DNA from: DASTHS01 sp035718085
GTDB lineage: Bacteria > Actinomycetota > Acidimicrobiia > Acidimicrobiales > Palsa-688
DNA: 14,448 bases
Direction of reading: 5' to 3'
Assembly (NCBI GenBank): GCA_035718085.1
Contig: DASTHS010000063.1
Span: 1-14,448 of the forward strand
Numbering within the stretch: position 1 is the first letter of the stretch; each line of letters starts with the position of its first letter. Position numbers and translations under genes: made by a program. Shown here piece after piece: positions 1 to 6,782 of the stretch. Under the pieces are notes generated by a model. It made no database searches. It was not told where the DNA came from and worked only from the letters and a program-made list of their open reading frames with translations.

Positions 1-145
1 GGCACTCGACGCCTGCGCAGCAGGCGCCGCCCGCTGGGCCGACGCCGGGACCGACCTGGCCGACCTGCCGTCGACGTCGGCGCCGCTGCTCGACATCGGC
101 GCCGCCGCCCACGCCGGGTGGGACGTCCGCCTCTTCACCTCATAG
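1..145 (+). CDS. ureF: Urease accessory protein UreF, C-terminal fragment
   Basis: This is the last 47 codons of a gene that enters from the left edge, read in the frame starting at base 2 and ending with TAG at 143-145. The visible end has the UreF pattern: a proline/leucine-rich stretch ('SAPLLDIGAAAH') followed by a terminal arginine-leucine-phenylalanine motif ('VRLFTS'). UreF binds UreD and UreG in the chaperone complex that loads nickel and CO2 into the urease active site, in the cytoplasm. ureG starts 9 bases downstream, and its ribosome-binding site overlaps the ureF stop, which supports one operon. The call rests on this short tail plus the context, and the N-terminal part is outside the window. 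Confidence 0.8.
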   Translation, partial: ALDACAAGAARWADAGTDLADLPSTSAPLLDIGAAAHAGWDVRLFTS

Positions 146-148
146 GAG
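144..148 (+). promoter_or_regulatory. Ribosome binding site of ureG
   Basis: AGGAG lies 5 bases before the GTG at 154 and overlaps the TAG stop of ureF. It decides the ureG start: the in-frame GTG at 118 would sit inside ureF and has no such site. Confidence 0.7.
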
Positions 149-153
149 CACCC

Positions 154-834
154 GTGGGACTGCATCACGACCACCTGCCGCCGCCCGCCGCCCCCGGGGC
201 CGTCGTCGACCGCCCGCTGCGGGTCGGGGTCGGCGGCCCGGTCGGCAGCGGGAAGACGGCGCTGCTCGCCGCCCTGTGCCGGGCGCTGGCGCCGGAGCTG
301 TCGGTGGCGGCGATCACCAACGACATCTACACCCAGGAGGACGCCCGCATCCTCCGCGCCGCCGCCGTGCTCCCCGACGAGCGCATCGTGGCCGTGGAGA
401 CCGGGTGCTGCCCCCACACCGCCATCCGCGACGACATCAGTGCCAACCTCGACGCCGCCGAGCAGCTCGAGGCACGCTTCGCCGACCTCGACCTGCTGCT
501 CATCGAGTCCGGCGGCGACAACCTGACGGCCACCTTCAGCTACGGCCTCGTCGACCGGCAGATCTTCGTCATCGACGTGGCCGGCGGCGACAAGGTGCCC
601 CGCAAGGGCGGCCCGGGCATCACCAGCTCCGACCTCCTGGTGATCAACAAGACCGACCTGGCCGCCCACGTCGGCGCGGATGTGGCGGTGATGGCCCGTG
701 ACGCCGCGACGGCCCGCGGGGCGGCGCCCTTCGTGTGCACCAGCCTCGCCGACGACCCGCAGGCGACCAGCGTCGCCGCCTGGGTGCGCCAGCAGATCGG
801 CGAGCGGACCGGGCCGAGCGGCGGGAGGAGGTGA
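154..834 (+). CDS. ureG: Urease accessory GTPase UreG
   Basis: SIMIBI-class GTPase of 226 residues that powers nickel delivery to apo-urease together with UreF and UreD (and UreE where present). Visible motifs: a short His-rich start (H4, H5, H7), the P-loop GPVGSGKT (residues 28-35), the nickel-binding Cys-Pro-His motif as CCPH (85-88), the ESGGDNL segment, and the guanine-specificity motif NKTD (165-168). All are intact and the length is normal for the family. GTG at 154 was chosen over GTG at 118 because AGGAG lies 5 bases upstream. The gene follows ureF directly, and its stop overlaps the ureD start (GTGA), which implies translational coupling. The residue before the invariant Cys is also Cys where many homologues have Gly; I recall the same pair in other actinobacteria. 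Confidence 0.97.
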   Translation: MGLHHDHLPPPAAPGAVVDRPLRVGVGGPVGSGKTALLAALCRALAPELSVAAITNDIYTQEDARILRAAAVLPDERIVAVETGCCPHTAIRDDISANLDAAEQLEARFADLDLLLIESGGDNLTATFSYGLVDRQIFVIDVAGGDKVPRKGGPGITSSDLLVINKTDLAAHVGADVAVMARDAATARGAAPFVCTSLADDPQATSVAAWVRQQIGERTGPSGGRR

Positions 835-1607
835 GCCTCCGCTCGACGACGCGCGTGGCCGTCTCCGCCGCACCCGGCGGGGCGCTGAGATACGACGACC
901 TGCGCTCGCATCCCCCCCTGGCCCTGCGGCCGACCAGGGAGGCGTTGCACCTCGTCGGCACCGCCGCGTCACCGGTGGCCACCGACGACGTGCGCCTCGA
1001 GCTGGCGGTCGGCCCGGCAGCCACGCTCCACGTGCGGTCGGTCGCCGCGACCGTCGCGTGGCGGGGCCGGGGCAGCCGCTCGGAGGTGCGCGCCGAGGTC
1101 GGCTGCGGGGCGACCCTGCACTGGCGGCCCGAGCCCCTCGTGGCCACCGCCGGGTGCCACCACGTCACCGACGCCCGGGTCGACCTCCACCCGGGCGCGT
1201 CGCTGCGCTGGGAGGAGCGGCTGGTGCTCGGCCGCCACCGGGAGGGCCCGGGCAGGCTCCGCTCCCGTCTGCGCATCGACGTCGCCGGCCGCCCACTCCT
1301 TCGCCACGAGCTGCACGTCGGGGCCGACGCGCCGGCATGGGACGGGCCTGCCGTCTGCGGCGCCCACCGGGCCGTGGGCCTGATCGTGCTGGCCGGCGAT
1401 GCAGCCGCCGGGGCGCGCGCCGGCGCTGCGGACATCGGCGGCGCCAGCTGGGCGGTCGCCTCCCTCGACGGTCCCGGCGTCATGGTCGTCGCCTGCGCGC
1501 CCGGCGCAGTCGAGCTCGACGTCGCCCTCTCGGCCGCCCTCGCGTCGGAGCGCGGGCCGGTCCGAACGGCCGGTGGCGCCGGCCGGTCGCTACCGTCGAG
1601 GGGGTGA
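831..1607 (+). CDS. ureD: Urease accessory protein UreD (UreH)
   Basis: Protein of 258 residues that forms the UreD platform on apo-urease, to which UreF and UreG bind during nickel insertion. The family pattern is recognisable in the middle: 'CGATLHWRPEPLVATAG', then a DARVDLHPGASLRWEERLVLGR region and an arginine-rich strand ('GRLRSRLRID'). The GTG start at 831 overlaps the ureG stop as GTGA. A strong GGGAGGAG tract (823-830) lies immediately before it, so the spacing is unusually short; the in-frame GTG at 855 is the only nearby alternative. The gene order ureF-ureG-ureD with overlaps is the usual actinobacterial layout. UreD sequences diverge strongly, so the name rests on weak conserved blocks plus context, which together are convincing. 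Confidence 0.92.
   Translation: MSLRSTTRVAVSAAPGGALRYDDLRSHPPLALRPTREALHLVGTAASPVATDDVRLELAVGPAATLHVRSVAATVAWRGRGSRSEVRAEVGCGATLHWRPEPLVATAGCHHVTDARVDLHPGASLRWEERLVLGRHREGPGRLRSRLRIDVAGRPLLRHELHVGADAPAWDGPAVCGAHRAVGLIVLAGDAAAGARAGAADIGGASWAVASLDGPGVMVVACAPGAVELDVALSAALASERGPVRTAGGAGRSLPSRG
1591..1596 (+). promoter_or_regulatory. Possible internal -10 element for the MOSC gene
   Basis: TACCGT, a TAnnnT-type -10, sits 7 bases before the GTG at 1604. This matches the spacing expected for a leaderless transcript. It lies inside the end of ureD, so the MOSC gene could be transcribed apart from the urease operon. No clear -35 is visible and the match could be chance. Confidence 0.35.
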
Positions 1608-2465
1608 CGGCCCGCCTCGCAGAGATCTGGCGCTACCCGGTCAAGTCGGTGCTCGGCGAGCGCCTCGACACCTGCGACGTCGCCACCACCGGGGTCGTCG
1701 GCGACCGTGCGTGGGGCCTCGTCGACGCCGACGACGGCACGGTGGCCAGCGCCAAGCACCCCCGCAAGTGGGGCGGCCTGCTCGAGTGGCGGGCGGCCAC
1801 CCTCGACGACGGTCGGGCCGCCGTGACCCTGCCCGACGGGACGACCGTGTGCAGCGACGACCCCGCCGTCGACCGGCGGCTCTCGGAGGCGGTGGGCCGA
1901 CGGGTGCGCCTCGCCTCGAGCGCGGAGGGCCGCAGCTTTCGAGGAGGTGTGGCCCGACATCGACGGCCTGGCCCCCGAGGAGGTCATCGCCAGCACCGCC
2001 GTGGCCACCGAGCCGAGCGGCGAGCGGGTCAGCCGGTTCGCCGTGGCCATGGCTGCCGCCGGGGCCGGCTTCGTCGACGTGGCTCCTCTCCACGTGATGA
2101 CCACCGCCACCTTGCGCCGGCTGGCCGAGCTCGACCCGGAGAGCACCTTCGACGTGCGCCGCTACCGTCCCAACTTCCTCCTCGACGTCGACGGCGACGG
2201 GTTCGTGGAGAACGACTGGGTCGGCCGGGTCGTGCGCATCGGCGCGGTGGCGCTGCGGGTGACGATCCCCACCATGCGCTGCGTGATGACCACCCTGGCC
2301 CAGCCCGGCCTGGGCGCCGAGCGCTCCACGCTGCGCACCATCGCCGCCCACAACCGCGTCGAGATCCCCGGTCTCGGGACGTGGGCCTGCGCCGGGTCGT
2401 ACGCGGACGTCGTGGCCCCCGGCCCGGTGCGCGTCGGCGACGAGGTGGTCGTGACCGGCGCTTGA
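1604..2465 (+). CDS. MOSC domain protein (mARC/YcbX-like), interrupted by a +1 frameshift
   Basis: The first part (1604 to about 1936) encodes the MOSC N-terminal beta-barrel with the hallmark 'IWRYPVKSVLGERL'. The second part, one frame over (about 1938 to the TGA at 2463-2465), encodes the MOSC core, ending 'RVGDEVVVTGA'. It holds the conserved segment 'MRCVMTTLAQPGL', whose Cys (codon 2280-2282, residue 226 of the joined protein) matches the molybdenum-ligand Cys of mARC-type proteins. Dropping one T from the TTT at 1937-1939 restores 'SFEEVWPDIDGLAPEE' and one 286-residue protein. The family binds molybdenum cofactor and reduces N-hydroxylated substrates or transfers sulfur; the substrate here is unknown. 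The GTG start overlaps the ureD stop (GTGA). The break may be a sequencing error, a recent mutation or, less likely, recoding. Confidence 0.85.
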
Positions 2466-2510
2466 CGCGGGACTCTCCCTCCGTGGTGAGGCGAAACCCG
2501 ACCTGGCCGG

Positions 2511-2516
2511 TAATGT
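2511..2516 (+). promoter_or_regulatory. -10 element for a leaderless DUF4395 transcript
   Basis: TAATGT lies exactly 6 bases before the GTG at 2523, and no Shine-Dalgarno sequence precedes that GTG. The layout fits a TAnnnT -10 with transcription starting at or next to the start codon. No good -35 is seen at 16-18 bases upstream. Confidence 0.5.
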
Positions 2517-2522
2517 TTCCCG

Positions 2523-3023
2523 GTGCCCGTGCTGTCGTTCCCGAACCCGGTCAACGAGACCTCCGCTCGCGTCGTCGCCGGTGGGGTGGTCGCCCTCGCC
2601 TCTGCGACCGTCGCCCTCGACCAGCCGTGGCTCCTGGCACCGTTGACCTACGGCTTCGCCGCCCGCGTGCTCACCGGTCCCAAGCTCAGCCCCCTCGGGC
2701 AGCTCTCCACGAGGGTCATCACCCCGCGGCTGCCGGTGGCCGACCGCTTCAGCCCCGGGCCGCCCAAGCGGCTGGCCCAGGGCATCGGGCTGGCCGTCTC
2801 CGGCACGGCCGCCCTGCTCGCCGCCAGCGGGCGGCGCCGGGCCGCCTACCGGGTGCTCGGCGTGCTGATCGGCGCCGCCGGCCTCGAGGCCGCCGCCGGC
2901 ATCTGCCTGGGGTGCAAGGCCTTCGCCGTACTCATGCGCGCCGGGGTCGTGCCGGACACCGCCTGCGAGGCCTGCAACGACATCTGGTCGCGCTACCCCG
3001 ACGGTCGGCCCGCCGCCGCCTGA
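2523..3023 (+). CDS. DUF4395 family membrane protein
   Basis: Protein of 166 residues that opens with the family signature 'FPNPVNETSARVVAGG'. Hydrophobic stretches near residues 13-32, 36-50, 90-105 and 112-127 suggest a small integral membrane protein. The C-terminal part carries two CxxC motifs: C128-x2-C131 in 'ICLGCKAFAVLMRAG' and C148-x2-C151 in 'ACEACNDIW'. The function is not established. The paired CxxC motifs suggest metal binding or thiol chemistry, but that is inference. The GTG start at 2523 is supported by the family N-terminus and by the -10 element six bases upstream. The last 31 bases overlap the end of the convergent MFS gene on the other strand. Confidence 0.88.
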   Translation: MPVLSFPNPVNETSARVVAGGVVALASATVALDQPWLLAPLTYGFAARVLTGPKLSPLGQLSTRVITPRLPVADRFSPGPPKRLAQGIGLAVSGTAALLAASGRRRAAYRVLGVLIGAAGLEAAAGICLGCKAFAVLMRAGVVPDTACEACNDIWSRYPDGRPAAA

Positions 3024-4225
3024 CCGGGTCGCCTGCCTCGCGCGCCGCCCAGGGCGGAGGAGAGGCCGAGCACCGTCACCACGGCCGCGTAGGTCACCGC
3101 CACGTCGTGCAGCCCGAAGTGCGAGACCGCGGCCCCGGCGACGACGACCGGCACGCTGAACGCCAGGTACGACACGACGTAGATGGTGGCGACCAGCGCC
3201 CCGCGCTCGTCGTCGGGGGCGAGACCGCTCAGGTGGCGGAACGCACCGAGGAAGCCCAGGCCGAACCCGACCCCGGCCACCGCCGTGGCCACGAGCAGCG
3301 CGGCGGCGCTGCCGGCGACGATGGCCGCCAGCGCGCCCGCCGAACCGAAGGCCAGCACGGCGCTCCCGCCGGCCATCGCCGATCCGGGGAGCATCTGCCT
3401 CCCTCGGAACGAGGCCAGACCGGCGGGCGCGCTCAGCAGGAACACCGCCGTGCCCCCCCAGACCGTGTCGGTGGAGCCGGCGAGCTGCTCGGTGAGCGAC
3501 GGCGCCAGCGAGAAGAAGAACCCCCCCAGGGCCCAGGTGGCCACCAGCGCCGGGAGGGCGGTGACGAACGCCCGCCGCGCGCCGGCGGGCACGCCCGCCC
3601 GCGGCCGGAAGTGGGCGAGCTGCACCGCCTTGCGCGCCACCGGGTCGTCGACCACGGCCAGCACGGCGACCCCGGCGAGCGACGCGGCCAGGAGCAACCA
3701 GAACACGAGGCGGGTCGGCGCGGGGGCGTACTGCACGACCAGCCCGGCGGCCATGGCCCCGACGGCCAGGGCGATCGACGACCCGCAGGCGTTGACGGTG
3801 CTGCCGAGGGTCGGGCGGTCGCCTGGCTGGAGGTCGAGGATCGCCGCGCCGGCGGCGCTCGCCCCCGCGCCCGTGGCCACGCCTTGCAGCACCCGGCCGG
3901 CGTAGAGCGACGCGACCCCACCGGCGGTGAGGAACAGCACGGCGGCGACGGCTTCGGCGATCAGCGCCAGTGCCACCATCGGCCGGCGTCCCACCTGGTC
4001 GGAGAGGGAGCCCGCCACCAAGAGCACCGCCATCACCGTGACGGCGTAGACGGCGAACACCGCCGTCAGCGTGATCTCGGAGAAGTGCCACTCGACCTGG
4101 TACACCCGGTAGAGCGGCGACACCACCGCCGACCCGCCCAGCACGACGCCGAGCATGGCCGTGACCGACCAGAAGGCGTGCGGCCGCGACAGCCTCCGTG
4201 CCCGCACCCCGCCTGTGGCTACCAC
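2993..4225 (-). CDS. Major facilitator superfamily transporter
   Basis: Polytopic membrane protein of 410 residues with about 12 hydrophobic segments. It opens with a basic cytoplasmic start, then a first helix and the 'SPLYRVYQ' segment typical of drug-exporter-like MFS proteins. Motif A is present after the second helix as GSLSDQVGRRP (residues 72-82), and 'LYAGRVLQGVATGAG' is the usual fourth-helix region. The substrate cannot be read from the sequence. The GTG at 4225 is used; no strong ribosome-binding site is seen, and the RPHAFW start fits homologues of this type. It lies 104 bases downstream of fbiC on the same strand, so co-transcription is possible. Its 3' end overlaps the DUF4395 gene by 31 bp on the opposite strand. 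Confidence 0.9.
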   Translation of the reverse strand: MVATGGVRARRLSRPHAFWSVTAMLGVVLGGSAVVSPLYRVYQVEWHFSEITLTAVFAVYAVTVMAVLLVAGSLSDQVGRRPMVALALIAEAVAAVLFLTAGGVASLYAGRVLQGVATGAGASAAGAAILDLQPGDRPTLGSTVNACGSSIALAVGAMAAGLVVQYAPAPTRLVFWLLLAASLAGVAVLAVVDDPVARKAVQLAHFRPRAGVPAGARRAFVTALPALVATWALGGFFFSLAPSLTEQLAGSTDTVWGGTAVFLLSAPAGLASFRGRQMLPGSAMAGGSAVLAFGSAGALAAIVAGSAAALLVATAVAGVGFGLGFLGAFRHLSGLAPDDERGALVATIYVVSYLAFSVPVVVAGAAVSHFGLHDVAVTYAAVVTVLGLSSALGGARGRRPGQAAAGRPSG

Positions 4226-4329
4226 CCGTCTGTCAACCCCTCAGCTGGTCGGCCTATTTCACCGGTCCCAGCAGCTGCGCACCTTCGCCCACCGGCGCCA
4301 TAGGGCTCACGCCGCTCGCGCATGTGGCG
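4226..4329 (-). other. Gap between fbiC and the MFS gene
   Basis: This 104-base stretch has no convincing gene, terminator or promoter. A TTGACA is present on the minus strand (4231-4236), but no -10 element follows at a workable distance. Nothing visible separates the two genes into different transcripts. Confidence 0.4.
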
Positions 4330-6720
4330 TCACGCCCGCTCGGGCAGCGCGCCGGGCACTGTGGCCGGCGGCCGGTCGGGGCGGCCGTAGTCAGTGGACC
4401 GCTGCTGCAGACGACGGCCGAGCGGGGCAACGATGCTGGCGAAGTCGTCGGGTGTGAGCCCTTGCCCGTGGTCGGCACCGGACGCCCGGCTGATGTTCTC
4501 GTCCATCAGGGTGCCCCCGAGGTCGTTGACCCCCGCCCGCAGCAGTTGGCGGACGCCTTCGACACCGATCTTGACCCAGCTGGCCTGGACGTTGTCGATG
4601 AGCCCGCGGTAGGCGATCCGGCCCACGGCGTGGACGAGGACCAGCTCCCGGAACGTCAGCCCTCGCCGCGCGGAGCGCTGCAGGTAGATCGGCGATGCCA
4701 TGTGCACGAACGGCAACGGCACGAACTCGGTGAAGCCCCCGGTCTCCTTCTGCAGGGCACGGGTGAGCACGAGGTGGCGAGCCCAGTGGACCGGGCGCTC
4801 GACGGCGCCGGCCATGATCGTCACGTTCGATGCCAGACCAACCTCGTGTGCGCAGCGGTGCGCGTAGAGCCACTCGTCGGTCGACACCTTGTCGGGGCAG
4901 AGCACGGCCCGGACCTCGTCGTCGAGGATCTCCGCCGCCGTGCCCGGCAACGAGCGCAGCCCCGCCGCCCGAAGGCGGAGCAGGTAGTCCTGGAGCGGTT
5001 CGCCCAGCCGCTTGGCGCCCTCGGTGACCTCCAGCGCGGTGAACCCGTGGATGTGGATGCCCGGAGCGGCTGACGACACCGCCTGGCACACCTCGAGGTA
5101 GTAGTCGCCGTCGAACTTCGGGTGGATCCCGCCCTGCAGGGTCACCTCGGTCGCGCCCAGCTCCCACGCCTCACGGGCACGGGCGGCGATGTCGTCCAGG
5201 CTCAGGAGGTACGGCGTGCCCCGCAGGTTCAGCGACAGGGGCCCCTTCGAGAAGCCGCAGAACCGGCACTTGAAGGTGCACACATTGGTGTAGTTGATGT
5301 TCCGGTTGTGCACCCACGTGACCGTGTCGCCGACCGCTTCTCGGCGCAGGTCGTCGGCCAGCGCCGCCACCGCCTCCACCTCTGGGCCTCGGGCGGAGAA
5401 GAGGGTGACCAACTCGTCGACACCGGCCTCCTGCCCCGCCCGGACCCCGGCGAGCACCTCGGCCACCGGCCCGGCCAGCCCCGGTCGCCGGCCACGTCCG
5501 GGCACGAGTGACGGAGGCGCGCCGGGGGCTCCGGCGTACCAGGCGGTCGAGCGGTCACCGACGAGCTCGACCTCGGCCCCGTCGCCGACCTGGCTGATGC
5601 CCCTCACCCGTTCCGGGAACACGGCGCCCGGGTCGTCCCTCCCGAGGCCCTCGGCGTCGGAGCGGTCGAGCACGGCGAAGTGGAGCGCAGGGTCGATCCA
5701 CCTGTCGGAGGCGAGGGCGAACTCCGGGTACACGGTCAACCGCGGCGCCAGGCTGCGCCCCCGCCCCTCCGTGACCTGCTGCAAGCGGTCGAGCGCAGGC
5801 CAACGCCGTTCCGGGTTCACGTGGTCGACGGTCACCGGGGAGACCCCGCCCCAGTCGTCGATGCCTGCGTCGAGCAGCGCGCCGATGTCGTCGGCCAGGT
5901 TGGGGGGCGCCTGGACGTGCACGTCGGGTGGGAGCACCAGCCGGGCGGCGGCGATCGACCACAGATGCTCGTCGCGCGGGCAGGCAGGAGCGTCGCGCAT
6001 GGCGGTGGCGGCCTTCGGCAGGAAGTTCTGCACGATCACCTCCTGCACGTGACCATGCCGGGCGTGGCTGTCGGCGATCGCCTGGAGGGCCTGGAGCCGA
6101 TCGGCGCGGGTTTCGCCAATGCCCACCAAGATGCCGGTGGTGAACGGGATGCCCAGCTCGCCCGCCGCCTCCAATGTGGCCAGCCGGCGAGCGGGCGCCT
6201 TGTCGGGCGCACCGCGGTGCGCCAAGAGGTCGCTCCGGAGGCTCTCGACCATCATGCCCTGCCCCGGAGCCACCCGCCGGAGCTGGGCCAGCTGTTCGCG
6301 CCCGAGCGCACCGGCGTTGGCATGTGGCAGGAGACCGGTCTCCTGGAGTACCAGCCCAGCGACGGCCGCCAGGTAGTCGACGGTCGTGGCGTAGCCGTGG
6401 TCGGCGAGCCACCGCCCGGCTACTTCGTAGCGGTCCTCGGGGGCCTCCCCCAGGGTGAAGAGCGCTTCATGGCAGCCCGCGGCAGCACCACGGCGGGCGA
6501 CGGCCAGCACCTCCTCCTCCGTGAGGTAGGGGCTGGCCAAGCGAGCCGGCGGCTGGGCGAACGTGCAGTAGCCGCACGCATCGCGACACAGCTGGGTGAG
6601 CGGCACAAAGACCTTGGGTGAATAGGTCGTGCGGGCGCCGAACGCCCGATCGCGCACGGCGCGGGCGGCTGCCATCAGCTCCCCCAGCTCGACGGTCAGC
6701 AGATCTTCGGCGACGACCAC
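4330..6720 (-). CDS. fbiC: Bifunctional F0 synthase FbiC (CofG-CofH fusion)
   Basis: Radical-SAM fusion enzyme of 796 residues that makes F0, the deazaflavin chromophore of coenzyme F420, from 5-amino-6-ribitylaminouracil and tyrosine. The N-terminal CofG half carries one [4Fe-4S] motif, C45-x3-C49-x2-C52 ('CRDACGYCTFAQ'). The C-terminal CofH half carries a second, C481-x3-C485-x2-C488 ('VCTFKCRFCGFSKG'). The CofH landmarks 'ATEVTLQGGIHP', 'RSLPGTAAEILDD' and 'SNVTIMAGAVE' are also present. The length is slightly below that of mycobacterial FbiC, mainly at the N-terminus. GTG at 6720 is the first usable start and has no Shine-Dalgarno; a TACGGT -10 lies six bases upstream, so the mRNA is probably leaderless. 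It is divergent from hxlR across a dyad, and the MFS gene lies downstream on the same strand. Confidence 0.97.
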   Translation of the reverse strand: MVVAEDLLTVELGELMAAARAVRDRAFGARTTYSPKVFVPLTQLCRDACGYCTFAQPPARLASPYLTEEEVLAVARRGAAAGCHEALFTLGEAPEDRYEVAGRWLADHGYATTVDYLAAVAGLVLQETGLLPHANAGALGREQLAQLRRVAPGQGMMVESLRSDLLAHRGAPDKAPARRLATLEAAGELGIPFTTGILVGIGETRADRLQALQAIADSHARHGHVQEVIVQNFLPKAATAMRDAPACPRDEHLWSIAAARLVLPPDVHVQAPPNLADDIGALLDAGIDDWGGVSPVTVDHVNPERRWPALDRLQQVTEGRGRSLAPRLTVYPEFALASDRWIDPALHFAVLDRSDAEGLGRDDPGAVFPERVRGISQVGDGAEVELVGDRSTAWYAGAPGAPPSLVPGRGRRPGLAGPVAEVLAGVRAGQEAGVDELVTLFSARGPEVEAVAALADDLRREAVGDTVTWVHNRNINYTNVCTFKCRFCGFSKGPLSLNLRGTPYLLSLDDIAARAREAWELGATEVTLQGGIHPKFDGDYYLEVCQAVSSAAPGIHIHGFTALEVTEGAKRLGEPLQDYLLRLRAAGLRSLPGTAAEILDDEVRAVLCPDKVSTDEWLYAHRCAHEVGLASNVTIMAGAVERPVHWARHLVLTRALQKETGGFTEFVPLPFVHMASPIYLQRSARRGLTFRELVLVHAVGRIAYRGLIDNVQASWVKIGVEGVRQLLRAGVNDLGGTLMDENISRASGADHGQGLTPDDFASIVAPLGRRLQQRSTDYGRPDRPPATVPGALPERA

Positions 6721-6726
6721 AGCCGC

Positions 6727-6732
6727 ACCGTA
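6727..6732 (-). promoter_or_regulatory. -10 element of the fbiC promoter (leaderless)
   Basis: On the minus strand TACGGT is followed by six bases and then the fbiC GTG at 6720. The hxlR promoter opposite has the same hexamer and the same spacing. The expected -35 position (about 6749-6755) falls on the right arm of the dyad and has only a poor match to TTGACA. Confidence 0.6.
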
Positions 6733-6738
6733 GCCGCG

Positions 6739-6757
6739 CAGTTCGGAAAATGAACTG
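6739..6757. promoter_or_regulatory. Perfect dyad CAGTTC-N7-GAACTG, probable HxlR operator
   Basis: The two 6-base arms (6739-6744 and 6752-6757) are exact reverse complements, separated by an AT-rich 7-base spacer (GGAAAAT) in a very GC-rich region. The dyad lies between the two divergent -10 elements and covers the expected -35 region of both hxlR and fbiC. A bound winged-helix dimer would therefore block both promoters. HxlR-family proteins bind as dimers to palindromes, commonly near their own promoter; assigning this site to the adjacent regulator is inference. Confidence 0.65.
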
Positions 6758-6770
6758 ACCCGGTCGCCAG

Positions 6771-6776
6771 TACGGT
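6771..6776 (+). promoter_or_regulatory. -10 element of the hxlR promoter (leaderless)
   Basis: TACGGT is followed by six bases and then the hxlR GTG at 6783, with no ribosome-binding site between. The -35 position (about 6748-6753) overlaps the right arm of the dyad. Hexamer and spacing are identical to those of the divergent fbiC promoter. Confidence 0.6.
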
Positions 6777-6782
6777 CGCGAC

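Noticed and set aside
1641..4091. Minus-strand open frame of about 816 codons
   Set aside because: It lies opposite the MOSC and DUF4395 genes and out of frame with the MFS gene. It has low-complexity Arg/Gly/Ala composition and no domain pattern.
4208..4236. TTGACA on the minus strand just before the MFS start as a promoter
   Set aside because: No -10-like hexamer occurs 16-18 bases downstream; the sequence there is GC-only. The match is probably chance.
698..4303. Long plus-strand open frame of about 1200 codons
   Set aside because: Only 1604-1936 of it is real (the N-terminal half of the MOSC protein). The rest is out of frame with ureD and DUF4395 and antisense to the MFS gene, and its product is an Arg/Gly/Pro-rich composition typical of shadow frames in GC-rich DNA.
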